Source of the DNA: Scleromitrula shiraiana
Lineage: Eukaryota > Ascomycota > Leotiomycetes > Helotiales > Sclerotiniaceae
Reading direction: 5' to 3'
Assembly (NCBI GenBank): GCA_028455995.1
Contig: JABELC010000003.1
Span: 310,001-374,000 of the forward strand
DNA: 64,000 nucleotides
Shown here: piece after piece, positions 13,301 through 25,050 of the stretch
Position numbering within the stretch: the stretch's first letter is position 1
Layout: each line of letters begins with the position of its first letter
Program-made: the position numbers and the translations under genes
The notes under the pieces: model-generated
Told to the model about the DNA's origin: nothing
Seen by the model: the letters and a program-made list of their open reading frames with translations, nothing else
The model's database searches: none

Positions 13301-16300
13301 ATCGTTTGAGGGAGGGAGGAGAATTGTTTGTTTGTTTGTGTGTTTGTTTGTTTGTTTGTTATGTTTATGGAGAGATGTGTTGGCTGATTTGGAGAATCTT
13401 TCCTTCTCCTTTAGGGAGGGGGGGAGAGGGGAGAGGATAAGAGAGGGTATCCATGATACTCTCCTTCATCGTCCAGCTGGCGATGGATTGGAGAAGGTGG
13501 GAGGAGAGAGGAGAATAAAAAAGAATAAAAGTATTGTTATTGTTATTGTTATTGTTATTGTTATGATTATTATTATCATTATTTTGACAAAATGGGACAA
13601 ACATAACATTCAAGGATGAAAAAATATGATATAAATCCGAAATAGAGAGTTCTACTGAAACAACACTGACATCTGATCTAGTGTAACCCAATCTGACCTG
13701 TCAGCTGGAGAGGCGTATTGGTATTGTACCATCTAGAGGTGTATATTGAAATGGATGCAATGAAGGAGCGCTTAGCTGACACGACGAATAAATCGTAATT
13801 GGGACCAATAGTGATGAATAGATGGATGGATTAGCTATCTACTACTCGGGTATCTAATCCTGATTCTAATTCTCATAACTTCTAATAATTCATATTCATA
13901 CCCGGGCCGGGTATTGATTGATTCACTAACATTGATTAGACGGCACGGTACGGTACAATAATAAATATGGCAAGTGAACTTAATACAATCTATCAGTGCT
14001 GTATCTACCCGTCTTCCAAGTTCCCTCCCTCCCGTTATCTCCCATCCATAAATGATTCAATTCAGCCCTAAAACCCCAACCAAAAAAACCAAAGCAGACC
14101 AAAGCAAATCAAAACCCCGGCCCTCAAGAACCAAATATTAAAAATTGAACCGTAAGGCGTAGACGTGTCAAATAAACAAACAAACGCCATATTTTTGAGA
14201 TCCACTCACACGAAGATAGTACGCGATCACGGGAGTGATTTTGCTTCTCGGTTGTGTGCCTCCTGTACTGCAGTCTGCATGGATGGATGCATGGATAAGC
14301 TGAGCTTTGACCGACCGCGACCGCGACCGAGGAGAAAGGCTGGAGAGGGGAGAAAGTGGGATGGATGAGATGAGATGAGATGGGTGGTGTATTTACCCCG
14401 CGCTAAAAGTGTGTTTACGTTTACTGTGAAGTTAAATTGGGTGGAATTAGGATGGATGAGGTGATTTGGATGGTGTTGAGATTATTGGATGAGATGGAAA
14501 TGGGGGATTTCGAGATGATGTTTTCTTATCTCTACTCCCTCTATTTTTAGTATCTATTCCGATTGTAGTAGATATTGACATTGTTGCCAAATAAAACAGA
14601 AATGCCAAAATCGAATACCGTACTTTGTTTTCGTAGCAGTACTCGATGTCGTTGCTATCTACAAGTTCATTGTTTACTTTCCACCGTGTATTTATTTACT
14701 TCAACATTACATTATCTATCTATCTATCTCCCCGCACACGCGTACTCGGTATGCGCATATATGTATGTATACAAAAGCACCTCCACTTACATACCTACTC
14801 GCAATGCAACACAACGCGGCATACACACATCGAATCCAAAGCCACCTGGGCATAGACTGTACTCAGCCCACCAACCAATAACAGTGCTGAATCATACTTC
14901 TCACATCTTTCTTTCTATGCCGTCCCCGAGTCTACCCACAATAATGACTCTCCTTCATTTACGTGAACAATCAAATCAACTCAAATCAAACCAGTCAGCT
15001 AAGCCTCAAGCTCACCAATCGATGACCTATCAGAATAGAATTCCAAGGTTAGATAGTCGTAGATAGATGAATGAACTCAACCCCGCAACGTCAAAGCAAC
15101 CGGGATATTAATTACAGCAGGGACAAACAATAGCTGCTTAGAGGAGGGGGAGAAGCTTAGGGAGAAGCTTAGGGTGTCTATGTACCTATGGAGGGGAAGA
15201 AAAATAATAAGATGGCTGGGAGCTGTAAGTAATAAGTATGCACAGACTAGGTTCGTTGTTTCAAGATACTTCTTGGATATTCACTTGCGTTGGGATGGTT
15301 AGGTTAGTCTTAATGAGGTGCTAGATACTGTTAGTGCTAGATGAGGTGCTAGATAGATATGCTTTGCAGCTACTTGATTGATTGACTGATTGACTGATTG
15401 ACTGACTTCGGGAGGGATGTACAATACACACAGACATTTGATGGGATAGCTCGAGGATAGCTCGAGGATAGCTACGGGCTGTGGGTGAGGCTTATCGTTG
15501 AACTAATTGAATGCATTATCATCTATCCCAACTATCCTAACAGCTCGATTTGTGATGTTACGATTCATTCATACCTAAGGACTATACTATGTACTATGTA
15601 CATACTATGTACGTACTATGTATGGAACGAGTTTATTCCCGAAAATCCCCAATAGAAAAAAAAACATTGAAAGAAGGGTCTTTTAAAAGGTCTAAAGGAT
15701 CGAGGGGTCCACTGGCTTTTTGCTGGCTTCCGGCTTGCCCGCCCGTGCGTAAGTAAGCCTTCAAGAGGAATGGAATGGGATGGAATGGAATGGGATGGGA
15801 GGGGATGGTGGAAGCAACGGAATGGAAAAGAACAATGGTAAGAGTTTTGAGAGACATGAGAACAATGATATCTACATTAGTAGATTTGAAACTTATGATG
15901 ATGATGTATTTACGTGCCGATGTATGTATGTATATGCTATGTATGCAGGTACGTACATTACAGTACCGATCGTACCCGTGCCGATTCCATTCTTCGAGTA
16001 TCGGGGCATTTTTTCCCTTTCTTTCTTTCTTTCCTAACTCTCACATGGAGTTTTTTACATGAAGCGGTGAGTTGTGTGTGCTATGGTATGCTATATTATG
16101 GCATGCTATATTATGGTATGGCAAGAGTAAGGTAAGAGCAAGTTATTTGCCCCGCATATACGCATACACGGACGCATGATATTGGTATTCCTGAATCCTT
16201 CGGATCCTTCATAAATCACCGGGTGAATGAATGATGAGTACTATCTACCTACCTCGTCTTTCAGCAACGATACTACCACGTTTGATAAGAAACAGAAAAG

Positions 16301-18312
16301 AAAAAAGTCGACTCAGTGATTGACTTATGTTAGTGCTCCAGCCAATCCAGTCCAGTCTAAAATAACTTTCTCTTTCCTTCTCTTCGCACAGAGCTTTTCA
16401 ATTTGTTCTGGAAAATTCCTCGTGAGTGTGGGGAACCTCCATCTCTAGATTCTCATTTATTGTTATTATTATCATTATTGTAGAGATACCTACATTATCA
16501 AAGTAAAGTTCTAAATGTCTACTCGGAATATGAACATCCAACACTTTCTTCACCAATCAATTTATTTCCGTTGTGAACGTCTAGAATAGTAAGCGTATAG
16601 ATAGATAGATAGCTAGATAGATCTACAAGTTGAGTATTGAATTATAGATATACTGTTGGACAGCTCGGATCGACATCCGGCCGGTACGTATCGGATACCA
16701 GAGAGATATGCGGGCTACATATACATCCCATTCTCGGGTTCTTTCTTCATTCGGGAATTGGGTTGAGCTTCACCTATCTTAAAGGATATCTAGGAAGCCT
16801 CGTCGTTTCTAATTGAGAATTAGACCCTTCATTTTTCATGATATACTGTATCCATCAACTCCACTTTCTCCTCTTCTTACTTACTGACTTTCGCTTGCTC
16901 GATGGATGCACACTGTGCAGTGCAAACAAACCCAGTCAGTCCATCGTCGCTCCGCTCCGCTCCCCAAAAGAAACTTTTCTTCAAAGTGGAGTCGAGCATG
17001 CAGTATCCGTTGCTGTGGCAGAGAAGAATTTTTTTTCTTCCTTCTTCGGTTTCCACATTGTTCTAGGATTGGTCTGGGGTTTTTCGGCTCGGTCTAGCAT
17101 CGAGGGATTCTCATTACATATTAAAGCAGTGGACCGTCCCCGTCGACTACGACTTACGACCGGCATCTACGGTATCAGGATCATAGGACCCTTATTGTAT
17201 GGATATTCTTGACAAATGGTTCATTTATGGTTGGTTTTTGATGTTCTGTTGAGTTTCTAAGTGCTCTTTTTTTTTCATCCCTCATCCTGACTGCGTATTG
17301 CACTGTGCTTGCTTGTGTACTGAAAGTATAAGAGCTCGGAAGAAAGGAAGTTTCAATATATTTCTTACGAATGGTTGAAACTAAAACTTACTATATAGTA
17401 CCATGTACATGTCCATATGGATACATATATGGAACGAAACGAGTCAATGACCTTCGTGCTCGAACTACTCTTGAGCTACTGTATAATGTATATTTATTTC
17501 CCTCTTCTTTCTAGACTTCTTTTTTTTTAGTATGTGGGACATGGTGACGGGACGGGACGGCATTTCAACGGAAACCATTGTTTCGAGCTATCTTTGTGAA
17601 ATATCTAAGCGTATTTCATTACTGTAGTATGTATATGTATAAAAGGTAGATCTATGTAATGTTATCGAGATGACAATCTAATCTTCGATAAGTATCGGAG
17701 TTTAGTTATGTTGTTCATATTTTATATACTTTGTATGTACAAAGATTGTACATTCATACATTTCATATCTCATTCTATTCATATCTGATACAATCAATAG
17801 TTTATAAAAGATTTATTATATCTTTATTTAATTTTCATTTCAATATACTAAAACTTAACTTAACTTACCTATTTATTATCTCCTTCTCCTCTTACTACAA
17901 CCAAGCAACCAAACAACCAATCCTGTCTGGATTCTAGAACTCCACAGCCTGGGTACACACATACACACATACATACATACATACCAAAGTAAGGTAAAAA
18001 AAAAAAACCAATATATTGATTTGATCACCTTAGGTCTCACCTCACATGCTCCCACTCCAACCCAAAAGACCAAAGAGAGGCCCAAGATTCACGTTGCAAA
18101 TCCACTTCAAATATAAGGTCTCTGGGGAAACCGGCCATTATATTATATATACGATACACACATACCACGGTACGATATGAACAGATAGATTGAAGTTTGA
18201 AATGATGATTTCCGCTCTTGACTTTTAATTTCGCTTTTGTTTCGTTTCGTAGGGGGTTTTTTGGTTTTATGTACCGGTATTGATTGAGAGATCGACTAGT
18301 TTCTTATAATTA

Positions 18313-18344
<32 letters not shown>

Positions 18345-18541
18345 GATTTAGTTTTTTATTTTATTTATTTGATTTGCCAAAGGGAAGGAAGAGGGCTTTT
18401 TGCGAGGAATGGGTTTTTGTTGGTTGGCTGGTGGTTGGGGGTCGGAGTCGGCGACGATAGCGAGTTAGATACGATGGGTGGTGTGATACCTACCCCTTTA
18501 CCTTTCTTTACTTTATCGTCCGTCTCGTCGTCGTGGAAACG

Positions 18542-18573
<32 letters not shown>
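18542..18573 (+). repeat. Poly(A) run of about 32 nt
   Basis: Uninterrupted A tract in the desert. No coding sequence or target-site duplication indicating a retroelement tail was found beside it, so it is recorded as a homopolymer only. Confidence 0.8.
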
Positions 18574-18575
<2 letters not shown>

Positions 18576-19283
18576 ATGCACTCACTCACTGCACTGCACT
18601 GCACTGCACGATCACACTCAGACTCCGGAACGATAAATGGGATGGGATCGGATCGGATGGGATGAGATGAGATGTATCCTAGAACCTAGAATGGAAGCTG
18701 GAAGCTGGAAGCATAGATGAAAAAGGGGGATGAAAGTCGCAAATCAAATTGTTGAAACGAATCGAAGGTCCATGGTTTACGGCACAGTGCTTAAATAGAT
18801 ACATCATACGAGACGAGACGTACTACTGCATCATTGCATTGTCACGATGTTTTTTTTTTTTTTTTGGTTTTTTTACTTGCACGTCCCTATCTTTTGTACT
18901 AGATACATGTCAATCAATTCAAACAACGCCAACGTCCAAGTTACTTAGTTGATGGATATTTTTCGTGGAGATGATATAATTTGCACGATCGGTTGAATAA
19001 GTACTTTTCATATGTAATGTAATGTGATGTGTTTGAGATGGAGATCCTTTTTCAATTTTTCTTGGTTCGAGTTTCATATTGGATGGATAACACTATCGCG
19101 AACTATCTATCGTCACCGACCCGAAGAAAAAAGTTTTTTTTTTCTTTCTTTTTTCTTTTTTCTTTTTTCTTTTTTCGTTTTTCTGCTTTTTCTTCTTTTT
19201 CTTCTTTTTCCTTCTTTCTTTTACCTCATACCCGACTTGGTCCCGAAGTTGGAGATCAGTTGGGCGGAGATCTTGCTTTGGGG

Positions 19284-19329
19284 TGTATGTGTTTATGTTT
19301 ATGTATGTGTATATGTATATGTGTGTGTA

Positions 19330-19423
<94 letters not shown>
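19284..19423 (+). repeat. GT/GTATAT dinucleotide-hexamer array
   Basis: Compound array starting as GTTTATGT/GTGTGTAT and ending as about ten GTATAT units. It generates long alternating Tyr-Ile or Val-Tyr open frames on both strands that should not be annotated as proteins. Confidence 0.85.
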
Positions 19424-19620
19424 CAATCCACTTGATCATATCCTTGGAATGGATTGATGGAGTGAATAGTATCTATCATGATTGATAGATAGATATATGG
19501 ATGGATTAGCGATGGAGCAACGGATGGGCTCCGCACTGTAGTTACAGTAGTGTGTAGATAATGCAAGTGCATGACAAATGGGAGGGGAGATGCTGTAGGA
19601 TTGATAGATAGACAGATAGT

Positions 19621-19716
19621 ACGTATGTATGTATGTATGTATGTATGTATGTATGTATGTATGTATGTATGTATGTATGTATGTATGGATGGATGGATGG
19701 ATGGATGGATGGATGG
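19621..19716 (+). repeat. Compound TATG / GGAT tetranucleotide array
   Basis: About 16 TATG units run directly into about 7 GGAT units, with no unique sequence between the two arrays. Such compound arrays are usually highly length-variable. Confidence 0.85.
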
Positions 19717-20900
19717 CAGTAGCTCGTTATGCAATGCACATGCATATGCATGTAGGTAGTGCATGTACCCCGCAATGGAAGGAAGAATGAAATTTTTGCT
19801 GAGAAGAGATTTCTCTGGGTTGAGGTGAGTTGGGTTGGGATTTGGAGGGGAGGGGAGGGGTGTTTGGTTCGGTCGTCTCCCACCGGGTTGGTGGATGATG
19901 AAATACATGGGTTGCGTTGCTTGCGTTGTATGGGATATGATGGAATGGACGATCGTGAGATAGGATAGATACCCGGCGATAGACATCTACTTTCTGATAT
20001 GGAGGTTTATCATATATAGCGTGGAGAGTGGTGATTGAAGGAAGCGCCGAGAACAGAACGTCATCTTGACGATCATGATGCTTATCTTCTTTTAATCTTG
20101 GATTTTAAATCATGTTTATTCAGCTGTGTTCAATGGTTGGTTGATTGCGTGATTCATTAGTCTGGTGAACAGAGGTCCGCGTAGGACCCGACCATCCTAC
20201 GATCCTACGTTCCACGGGTACCCGAAAGTTTTCTGCATTGGTGATTCTTTGTTATGTTGTTTTCCGTCGTATCATATCATACCGAGCTGTCTTTCTGTCG
20301 GGAAACTTACCTGCATACCTACCTACTGGTCGTTGATAGAGTTGAGCATTTGATACGGTAGTGGAGTTGCGTTTATGAGCACACCTACATCTATGTTCCC
20401 GTATAGAAAAAGGTTCATTTTCGAATTACATCTACAAACCCTTCATCATCTTTGGCTGCATCCCCGTACCTCAGCTATTAATGGAGGAGTTGTTATTTGA
20501 GAATGCATGGTAAAGTCGGGAAGAAGGAGAAGTGAGAGCAGAGATGGAGAAAGAAGACTATTTCATGAATGGTGGATGGGTGATGGCTAGTGAGCATTCA
20601 TTTGATTTTTGGGATTGATTGGACTGACTTGTATTGCATTGGTATCGAGAATATATATGGGAAATATAATTAAGGTGAGAATAGGGTGGGTTAAGGAATA
20701 CTATACATATTGATTTTGGGAAAGCTCGATAAGAGAGGTCAAGGAGGAGAGAGGGGCGCTGAAGGCAGAAAGGGAGGAGCTATTGGGTTGAATAGATATT
20801 GGCTCTTGGTTGTAGCTCGTTATGTGTTTAGCTGGTACGTTTCGAAAAGGTGATATATAAAACTAACTCTTTTTAAATCACCAACATAATATAATATCAC

Positions 20901-22900
20901 ATACTCTCCACATCCAAAAGCCCAAGTTGTAGTCAAAAGTTCAAGGTGAGGCAATATTCAACTTTGCCTTAATCACCAACTAGCAAGATTCCAGTGCTCG
21001 GTATTTTTTATGTGATACGTGGAAATGTGTAAGCCCTCATTTCGAGATTTATCAATTAGTCTTGACAAGGAACTGTTTATGTGAAATTGTAATATAAGGA
21101 GTATGCTTGGCAATTTCTCCTCGTCTTCCATACTGTGGAGATAGTATCTCAGGGGTGTCTCAATAATTTGGTTCATTACCTAGGATTGTCCGTCTCATTT
21201 ATATAAGGGGGTGAGTGTAGTGTTAGGATGGAGACGCTGGGAAGGAGAGAAGAAGAGGGAGAGGTATTGAATGTTGGCAGTAGCCTTATCCAAGTGACTC
21301 GTTTAACAGTATCGAGATAAATGAAACAAACATCTTGAATCGTTTTAAAATATCAGGATGTTAGATATGATAGGATATCATGTTTATAGTTGAATGTTCA
21401 AGTGATGTTGAGATATTTAGAACTTTTGTAGAAATTTGTGAAACGAGACTGAATGTAAAAGTGGACGTAGAAGGAAAGAAGGACAAGAGATAATGGAAGA
21501 CGCAGTCTTTTGTTCGATACAATCTGGTATGTCTTTCCAGCCCTGATCTGGAATCACATCGATGATACTTTCAGAAGCGAGGAATCTTGCAGGTAAATCG
21601 GGGGTGGTTGAGTTGCTTTTGATCATTGGTATGGTTTCAATACTCGAGGTGTTTTTAATCATTCATACGACTTGATATTTGAGTGGATTTAACGCATCAA
21701 GAACTAAGATTGACTGTATGTCCAACATGTCCTGAGACATTTACATAAGGTGGATGTTAAAATTGGATATGTCATTCAGCTTTCAATTGCTAACATGATT
21801 TCAATATCTGGAAGGATTCCGAACATCAAAATATATTCAATGTTCAGCTTGGAATTCCTTTGAAGCATTAAGATGAACAAAGTGTCTAAGTTTAGTGTAT
21901 TCAAACATAGAACCCCAAGGCAAACGAGCAAGCAAGTAGATTCAGCGGATAATACCTATCCTGTCCAAGTACGACTATTCGTCAAAGCTTTCCTCGACAC
22001 CCCTCATTCCTCTACTAATGAATCCAATCTTCGCCCTGCTGTCTCTAAGCTTTCCTTAATGACCCCAACCGAATTCTTATCTGTGGTGTGCTTCATTTTC
22101 CACTAACAATCTAGATGTAGGTTTCGCAATTGTCGACGCAGAGCACAATCGTTCACATCGTGATATCTTACAGTTACCAGGATATCTAAGAAATCACCAA
22201 CAGCATGGTCTGCTTCAAGTTCATTGTTTGCATCGAATATATTGGGGCCAATAACGTACGGTTCCTCTGTATCGAATGGCATCCTCAACGATACTGCTCT
22301 GGCGATGTCACGTAATTAGTACAAAGTAGCGAAGACCGGGCAAGGTTTTTGGGTCGATATTTTAAGAATTCATTCTTATGGAATCTGATACCAGTGAAGT
22401 TCAATGATCCAATTAGAATCATGAAGACTGTATTGGCGAATTTGATGAGATGGCCGTGTAGCAGTTCTGATTTGTATCCTTCCTTCGCCATATATACAAT
22501 TTCGAATTTGTATTTTTCGATTCTTTACTCTCAAGTGATCCAATTACTCGATTTCGAGTCAAACACTGCACTGTTCTGAACGTTTAATAGCAAAGTGAAA
22601 CAATGGGATGTTGTAGACGTTCAAGTGAATGGTAATGAATGAGATAGTGCACCTCCTGGCAAAGCCACCAAGTGACTTGAGCGTATTCATCATTCACACC
22701 ATCTCAATCCTCCTTATGGTATGTACCCAACAAATGCTATGCTCGAATGGCGCCGTTAGAACGATATATCCTAGCACTGGAATATTGAGGGTTCAGATTG
22801 ATCTAGAAGTTCTTATTAGATCTAATATTGAATAGGAGAAATGCATCTAGAACGAAAATTTCTAGCATAGAGTTATTTTAAGTGTTCACTTTCACTAAGA
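20901..22900 (-). other. Unassigned minus-strand coding-like fragments
   Basis: Several short open frames look more protein-like than the neighbouring desert: 21176-20973, 21662-21417, 22491-22285 and 22288-22103. The last reads DTEEPYVIGPNIFDANNE and ends near a possible GTAAGA donor; after a TTAG acceptor near 22104 another open stretch (KHTTDKNSVGVIKESLE) follows. This could be a small multi-exon gene or a decayed one. I could not connect the pieces into one frame from start to stop, and I do not recognise the family. Confidence 0.25.
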
Positions 22901-24387
22901 AGTGTTTGTCGGTGTCAATCTTTGCTTCATTTTTAAAGATCTAATGAAATATGAGTATTGTGACAAACATGGAATCTCGTCTATAGTTGAGATGCATCTC
23001 GTAGACAACTGAAATGTTTTCCATGAAAAACTCCATAGCATTCCCTTTCCTCATATTCGTTCTGTTGAATGCATTGTTATGCCAACTTGTCTTTGCCCGA
23101 ATATGATTGTCACATTGTTAGAACTATTGCCTATTAATCCGCTCAATACGACCTTTTCTCCGCATGAGATACTTTAAGCACAGCATCTCCTGAAGTTCGG
23201 CATGATGAAGATTACTGTAGGTTTGATAAGGATAAAGGTCTGGTCTTGGAGGACAAGGTTCTTGGTGAAGTAGTTCGGTAAGGATGTTTCCATGTAGTAG
23301 TAGCTTTTGGTGTTTAGTGTTTGGTAGGATGGAATGATTTATGAGACTATAGGGGCAGACGAATTGGGTGTGAAGATATTTAGAATAACCAATAAAGCTT
23401 CATTACAAGGTAATCATCTGCCCCGCGGCCACTCAAAGAACCATAAGCTTAAGCCTATAGGATAGACCCATTGGCGCTTGATAAAATAACCACAGTGAAG
23501 AAATCACGTAGGTAATTGAAACCGAGGAGCAACAGAAAGTTATCATATTCTACTATCCAGCTCGAATAGTATAGTGTATAGAGAAGATGAAACAACCAAT
23601 CAAATGTCTCTGTGAACCACATCTAGTGTGGGGTAGGGCATGTTGACCACACCAAAAAATTCTTGCGATGCGATAGAATTTATCCTGAATTTTCATTGCA
23701 AATGCAATCACCACAATACTTATTTATGAATCTTGGAATCCCCGGGCTTGAGATATACTAGCTAGTAATGCCGCTGTGCTAGTGAGAAAGAAGAATGCGC
23801 CGCCGTGGGTAGTTGGAATTGAAGCCAACGTCTTTTGTGTGTAGGTTCATTTTTTGTTGAATTGAGCTTCATGGAAATGGAGATATGGTTTTGGAATATC
23901 ACAGAGGAAGCACTTGCTATAGGGATATTCATTTGGGTTGGTATAGTGCAAGATACTGGTATACTCTAACTTAGATGCGACCAATTTCAATATTACTACT
24001 CGAATTTCTTGTTCTGCAATCGTGCGTTCAGTGTGCTTTGATGGGCGGAAATGGCATGGATTGGTGGTTTGATATGTAAGTCATTTGATATTGAGATTGG
24101 TGGTAGATGTTGTTGCTTGAATGTGATAATGGAGGTGACGGAGGGAAGTGACGATATATATATAGGTATCCAATACGCCGAAACTTTCTAAATGTCTTTT
24201 ACGTCCGGCGATGAAAACAACACGATGAAGTCATAGGGTCTGTGGCGTAACGAAGGATGTACCGAACAAGATATACAAACAGTACATAGGCATGCGACGA
24301 GGGAAGGAAATACTGTGCATTCATTGCATTATCAATATGTTGGTAAAAAATTTATTTTTATTATGAGATCAGCCACCTTGTGAAGGG
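22901..24387. other. Intergenic, nothing recognised
   Basis: Non-repetitive AT-rich sequence between the fragments above and the U6 promoter. No open frame of useful length, no tRNA-like fold with paired A and B boxes and no long repeat were seen by eye. Confidence 0.5.
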
Positions 24388-24395
24388 TATATAAT
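24388..24395 (+). promoter_or_regulatory. U6 TATA box (TATATAAT)
   Basis: TATATAAT begins 27 bp upstream of the inferred U6 5' end, the spacing expected for a TATA element directing Pol III initiation on U6 genes. Confidence 0.75.
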
Positions 24396-24414
24396 CCTCA
24401 ACAGAATGAACACT

Positions 24415-24570
24415 GTGTCTTCGGACATTTGGTAAGTTATATCCCTTGGCTTAGTGGTAACCGCATATACTAACAAACTAAATAGGTCAATTTGAAACGA
24501 TACAGAGAAGATTAGCATGGCCCCTGCACTAAGGATGACACGCTCAATCAAAGAGAAGCTACCAATTTTT
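24415..24570 (+). ncRNA. U6 spliceosomal snRNA, split by an intron
   Basis: Core U6 of the spliceosome. Exon 1 is 24415-24431 and exon 2 runs from 24486 to about 24569, giving about 101 nt. The 5' stem-loop is GUGUC-UUCG-GACAU. The joined sequence across the junction reads ACATTTGGTCAATTTGAAAC, matching yeast U6 as remembered. The ACAGAGA box is at 24502-24508 and the catalytic AGC at 24514-24516, followed by the internal stem-loop region GGCCCCTGCACTAAGGATGA. A run of T at 24566-24574 ends the gene. All functional blocks are intact, so this looks like a working gene. The 5' end is inferred from the stem-loop and TATA spacing. Confidence 0.92.
24432..24485 (+). other. 54-nt spliceosomal intron inside U6, with internal A-box-like sequence
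   Basis: Donor GTAAGT (24432-24437), perfect branch site TACTAAC (24468-24474) and acceptor ATAG (24482-24485). Removing it restores the conserved U6 sequence exactly. The intron also contains TGGCTTAGTGG (24447-24457), a full match to the Pol III A-box consensus TRGYNNARNGG, in a tRNA D-arm-like setting. It lies at +33 to +43 from the inferred start site. The intron splits the native exonic U6 A-box region (TTTG/GTCAATTTG). U6 introns are known in several fungal lineages, including fission yeast. Confidence 0.88.
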
Positions 24571-24574
24571 TTTT
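24566..24574 (+). terminator. Pol III oligo-T terminator of U6
   Basis: Nine consecutive T residues directly after the U6 3' domain, the usual Pol III stop signal. A second T-run follows at about 24578-24584. Confidence 0.85.
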
Positions 24575-25050
24575 GCATTTTTTTCTATAGTTTTTGAATA
24601 GATATGTAATTGTTTTTTCTTTTTTGACTCGAGAGTGACTTTTTGCATGTTTGATCGTTTTGATCGGTTTGAGGCGGAGCTACGGGAGGGAACCTCAGGC
24701 GAAAACGAGCGAATGTTTCGTCAACCTTGGGGTTGAGGCAAGGCTGGTACGTGCGCGCGTAAGGCTGTAAGGCTGTAAGGCTGTAAGGCTGTAAGGCTGT
24801 AAGGCTGAAGTACTAGCTCTTGAACGGAAAATCTTTAACTTAATTGAAATATTTCAGACGCGTAGTGGCGCGTCAAACCCCACTACGTTACCCCACACAT
24901 ATCGCAACTACACCTCAACTTTTTACTACCTGTTCATCTATCTGTCTCTTTATCTATATAAAATATCTAGTAATTAGAAACTTGGATCTCTTAGAATGCA
25001 GTGAAGGGAATACATTTGCCTTTTAACCTTTATCATAGTGAACCTTAAAA
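24575..25050. repeat. U6-SLD5 spacer with TAAGGCTG tandem repeat
   Basis: Apart from the B-box candidate, the spacer holds about six 8-bp TAAGGCTG units (about 24761-24807). The last 200 bp is presumably the SLD5 promoter. No other gene was seen. Confidence 0.65.
24666..24676 (+). promoter_or_regulatory. Candidate downstream B-box-like element
   Basis: GGTTTGAGGCG lies about 95 bp past the U6 terminator. It matches the core GWTCRANNC at eight of nine positions (T for C at the fourth). Budding yeast U6 uses a B box roughly 120 bp downstream of the gene, so the place fits, but the match is imperfect and could be chance. Confidence 0.35.

Larger units (their letters stand above)
7305..20900. 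other. Gene desert with many microsatellites
   Basis: About 13.6 kb with no recognisable protein or RNA gene. The first ~1.2 kb is the probable promoter and leader of the minus-strand Cdc25. A minus-strand open frame at 7600-7848 lacks an ATG. The rest is unique AT-rich DNA broken by simple repeats: CCAT (about 12428-12462), ATATCC (about 12751-12800), TTTTA (about 13068-13170), TTATTG (about 13530-13562), GATT (about 18301-18345), an A run (18542-18573), a long pyrimidine tract (about 19131-19225), and GTATAT and TATG arrays (about 19284-19716). All open frames above 90 codons coincide with these repeats. Confidence 0.65.

Noticed and set aside
18542..18573. Poly(A) tail of a retroposed element
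   Set aside because: No reverse-transcribed gene, truncated ORF or target-site duplication was found next to it.
19093..19986. A 297-codon minus-strand open frame
   Set aside because: It is the translation of the GTATAT, TATG and polypyrimidine arrays (runs of Ile-Tyr, His-Thr and Lys), with no non-repeat protein core.
24441..24474. tRNA gene inside the U6 intron, because of the D-arm-like TGGCTTAGTGGTAACC
   Set aside because: Only an A-box/D-arm-like segment is present; no acceptor stem, anticodon arm or B box fits in 54 nt.
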